Shown piece by piece: positions 29,739-34,433 of a DNA stretch of 34,433 bases. Under the pieces are notes generated by a model, which saw only the letters and a list, made by a program, of their open reading frames with translations, did not search any database and was not told where the DNA came from. The translations under genes were made by a program, and so were the position numbers. Every line of letters begins with the position of its first letter. Positions within the stretch are counted from its first letter, which is position 1. The stretch covers positions 1 through 34,433 of the forward strand of contig DAHXOD010000005.1 in NCBI GenBank assembly GCA_027365055.1, read 5' to 3'. Source of the stretch: a bacterium (GTDB taxonomy: Bacteria; Actinomycetota; Acidimicrobiia; Acidimicrobiales; RAAP-2).

Positions 29739-30910
29739 GTGCTACCGAGCGGACACGCAGACGTGGTGGTGATCGGAGGCGGCGTCGTCGGGCTGTCGAT
29801 CGCCTGGTGCGCCGCGGCGCGCGGCCAACGCGTCACGGTCGTCGACCCCGATCCCGGGCACGGTTCGTCGTGGGCAGCCGCCGGGATGCTCGCACCGGCC
29901 GGCGAGGCCCACTTCGGCGAAGACGCGCTGGCCCGCCTCAACGTGGCCGCTGCCCGGCGATGGCCGGCATTCGCCCGCGATCTCGAAGCGTCGGCCGAGC
30001 AGTCCGTCGGGTACCGGGTCGACGGCACGCTCTTGGTCGCGGTGGACCACGCCGACCGCCAGATCGTCGACGACCTGTTGGCCTACCAGCGATCGTTGGG
30101 CCTCGATGCGGTGCGCCTGCCTGCCAGCGCGTGCCGGCGCAGCGAGCCGCTGCTCACACCCACGCTCAGTGGCGGCGCCGAGTTCCCGAACGATCACCAG
30201 GTCGACAACCGCGCCGTGGTCGGTGCACTGGTCACCGCCTGCCGACGATCCGGTGTGACGTTCGTCGCCGACCGGGTGCGTGCCATCGCCGCCGTCGGGC
30301 GCCGGGTCGCCCGGGTCACGCTCGAATCGGGCAGCGAACAGCCGGTGAGCAGCGTGGTCGTGGCCGCAGGCGCGTGGTCGGGTGGCATCCGCGGGGTCCC
30401 CGAACCCCTCCCTCCGGTGCGCCCGGTGCGCGGGGTCACGCTCCGGCTACACGCGGCGGGAACTGCCGGGCCCCTAACGCGGACGGTACGGGGCGTGGTC
30501 CACGGTCGGAACTGCTATCTGGTCCCCCGCCACGACGGCTCGCTGGTGGTGGGGGCGACTTCCGAGGAGCAGGGTTTCGACCTCTCGGTGCGGCTCGGCA
30601 CCGTGGCCGACCTGGTCACCGACGCCCGCGAGCTGGTCCCGGCTCTCGACGAGTACACCCTGGTGGAAACCTCCACCGGCCTGCGTCCGGGTTCACCGGA
30701 CAACGCACCGATCATCGGTCGGACCGCGCTGGAAGGGCTGATCATCGCCACCGGCCACTACCGGAACGGGTTTCTGCTGGCGCCGATCACTGCCGACGCG
30801 GTGGTCGCCATCTTGGAGGGGAACGGGGACGACGAGACAGTACGAGCGTTCACCCCCGAGCGGTTCGACACCGCCGGGACGGGGGTCGAGCCGCTCGGGG
30901 GTCGATCGGG

Positions 30911-30914
<4 letters not shown>
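29739..30914 (+). CDS. thiO: Glycine oxidase ThiO
   Basis: HADVVVIGGGVVGLSIAWCAAARGQRVTVVDPDPGHGSSWAAAGMLAP...; followed by thiS, thiG, thiD. Confidence 0.92.
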
Positions 30915-32897
<1,983 letters not shown>

Positions 32898-32910
32898 GGG
32901 GCGCTCCGCG

Positions 32911-33012
32911 ACAGCCGGCCGGGAACGACAGCCGGCCGGGAACGACAGCCGGCCGGGAACGACAGCCGGCCGGGAACGACAGCCGGCCGGGAACGACAGC
33001 CGGCCGGGAACG
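32911..33012 (+). repeat. 17-bp tandem repeat ACAGCCGGCCGGGAACG, 6 identical copies
   Basis: Units at 32911, 32928, 32945, 32962, 32979, 32996. Confidence 0.97.
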
Positions 33013-33014
33013 AC

Positions 33015-33042
33015 AGCGACCGGGTCCGAAGACCCGGTCGCT
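33015..33042 (+). terminator. Terminator-like hairpin AGCGACCGGGTC-CGAA-GACCCGGTCGCT after the thi operon
   Basis: 12-bp perfect stem with CGAA tetraloop; no U-tract follows (C-rich). Confidence 0.75.
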
Positions 33043-33134
33043 CCCCCACCTCGTCACAGGAACCTGCGCCTCGACCGCCCGGCGCCCCCTCCTGCCGACG
33101 CCTACCAAACGGCGCCTTCGCATCTGCCATTCTG

Positions 33135-33159
33135 AACGAAAGTAAACGAAATGTAAACG
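33135..33159 (+). promoter_or_regulatory. AT-rich phased direct repeats AACGAAAgta-AACGAAAtgta-AACGc
   Basis: Three AACG motifs at 10- and 11-bp spacing in an otherwise very GC-rich region. Confidence 0.4.
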
Positions 33160-33277
33160 CCACTTGAGCTGGACTTCTCGCGGGACGGACGCCAGATTCA
33201 CACGCTCAGTGGTCATTTTGCCCCAACGGAACGCCCGCGGGACCCACTCCGGGTTGTGGCCGGCGAGCCGCGCCACC

Positions 33278-33283
33278 TAGCCT
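33278..33283 (+). promoter_or_regulatory. -10 box TAGCCT 6 nt upstream of ATG 33290
   Basis: TAGCCT-ccggcc-ATG. Confidence 0.45.
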
Positions 33284-33289
33284 CCGGCC

Positions 33290-33682
33290 ATGAACCTCCG
33301 CCTCACCCGGAACCTCGCCCGCCTGATTGCCTGGGGCCGTATCGCCATCGGTTGCACGGCATTGGCCGCTCCCGTCGTGGTCGCCCGTCCGTGGATCGGT
33401 GACGGGGCCGACATCAACTCGGCTCGCCTGCTGGCCCGCGCCATGGGTGGGCGCGACCTGGCACTCGGAATCGGAGCGCTCCGTGCGCTGTCGGTGTCCG
33501 ACAGCGAAGCCCGGCCCTGGGTAGCGCTCGGCGGCGTCGCCGACGCAGTCGACCTCCTCGCCACCCTTGCCGCGTTCGGCCAGCTCCCCCGCCGGTCTCG
33601 TTGGGGGATCGTCGCCATCACCGCTGGAGCGGCGGCTGTCTCCGTGCGCGCCGCCATCGCTCTCGACACGCCGTCGACTTGA
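33290..33682 (+). CDS. Small integral membrane protein (DUF4267-like)
   Basis: 130 aa with several hydrophobic segments; ARAMGGRDLALGIGALRAL motif resembles DUF4267-type proteins. Confidence 0.7.
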   Translation: MNLRLTRNLARLIAWGRIAIGCTALAAPVVVARPWIGDGADINSARLLARAMGGRDLALGIGALRALSVSDSEARPWVALGGVADAVDLLATLAAFGQLPRRSRWGIVAITAGAAAVSVRAAIALDTPST

Positions 33683-33695
33683 ACCCCGGCACCGA

Positions 33696-33701
33696 TAGGC
33701 T
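33696..33701 (+). promoter_or_regulatory. -10 box TAGGCT 6 nt upstream of GTG 33708
   Basis: TAGGCT-gctcgg-GTG. Confidence 0.45.
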
Positions 33702-33707
33702 GCTCGG

Positions 33708-34373
33708 GTGATGCCCACCACCCCCGGTGACGCGGCAATCAGCGACTCCCCGACCCCGTCGTCGTCGATTCCGTCGCCTGGGGACGGCTCAGCGACCGAG
33801 GACCGTCCGACCTTCACGCCGGCGACTCGCGGTCCCGCACTGATCGTCCTCGGCATCGCCGTCTTCATCCTCATTGCCGGTGCCGTGGCCTCGGTACTGG
33901 TTAGTTCCGGCCACCCCACGTTGCACCTGACGTCAATCACCATTGCCGATGGCACCGTGGTGCATCTCACGCCAGGCCGGACCGCCCTGGCTCCGATCGT
34001 CGACAGCCAGCCCCCACCCGATATCCTCGCCAACCTGGCGGTCCCCGCTGGGAGTCACCGAACCGGTTGGGTCAACTCCGACCAGGGCGCCACGCGCTAC
34101 GACCGGTGGGCCTCGTTCTCCAGCGGTCTCGCCAGCGACCAGCTGGTCAGCTTCTACCGGGTCCTCCTCCCACGGCTGGGTTGGAAGCTCACCTATGACG
34201 GACCGAGCTCAAATGGGGTGCCCGGGAACACGGCGGGCGCCACCGAGGTACTGGCCACGCGAGCCAGCTCGGACGGGTACTACTGGCAGCTCGGCGCCGT
34301 GGTGGCACCCACGTCGGGCAGCGGTGCCACCTCGTTCACCTTGGTCCTCTACGAACAGTCCAGCTCGCTGTAG
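33708..34373 (+). CDS. Single-pass membrane protein with extracytoplasmic domain, unknown function
   Basis: Pro/Ser-rich N-term, TM ALIVLGIAVFILIAGAVASVLV, then a globular domain; start GTG 33708 or ATG 33711. Confidence 0.75.
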   Translation: MMPTTPGDAAISDSPTPSSSIPSPGDGSATEDRPTFTPATRGPALIVLGIAVFILIAGAVASVLVSSGHPTLHLTSITIADGTVVHLTPGRTALAPIVDSQPPPDILANLAVPAGSHRTGWVNSDQGATRYDRWASFSSGLASDQLVSFYRVLLPRLGWKLTYDGPSSNGVPGNTAGATEVLATRASSDGYYWQLGAVVAPTSGSGATSFTLVLYEQSSSL

Positions 34374-34433
34374 AGCCAGCCCACATCTCGATCGACCGGT
34401 TCAGGACCCGGTCCCCGCAGTCAGGTCGCCACC

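Noticed and set aside
32911-33012. CRISPR array
   Set aside because: 17-bp units are directly contiguous with no unique spacers; no cas genes nearby.

Overview
High-GC actinobacterial chromosome segment; gene content and order suggest an Acidimicrobiia-like organism (inference). Core: a Pup-proteasome locus on the minus strand (pafA, cut by the window edge; prcA; prcB; pup; dop; mpa/ARC). Next come a ferredoxin and a trmI operon with three small membrane-protein ORFs, a PaaI-type thioesterase, a pentose-phosphate operon (tkt-tal-zwf-pgl), fused FO synthase fbiC, a decayed gene, an acyl-CoA ligase overlapping a small helical ORF, an SLT-NlpC/P60 cell-wall hydrolase, an OYE-family oxidoreductase, gltBD, a thiO-thiS-thiG-thiD operon and two membrane proteins. 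No tRNA, rRNA, CRISPR array or transposase was seen. The most interesting signals are not ordinary genes: (1) a 30-bp tandem array that multiplies the thiG stop/thiD start junction, each unit carrying a GTG start in a hairpin and most preceded by a Shine-Dalgarno-like GGAGGG; (2) two adjacent coding minisatellites giving zwf a Lys-rich N-terminal tail; (3) a perfect 10-1-10 palindrome abutting the tkt -10 box, and a near-identical promoter/start module shared by tkt and fbiC; (4) recurrent TANNNT boxes 6-8 nt before start codons, predicting leaderless mRNAs; (5) a 17-bp x6 array before a 12-bp-stem terminator; (6) Pup encoded with a C-terminal GGE; (7) a pseudogene reconstructable across one nonsense codon and one frameshift.
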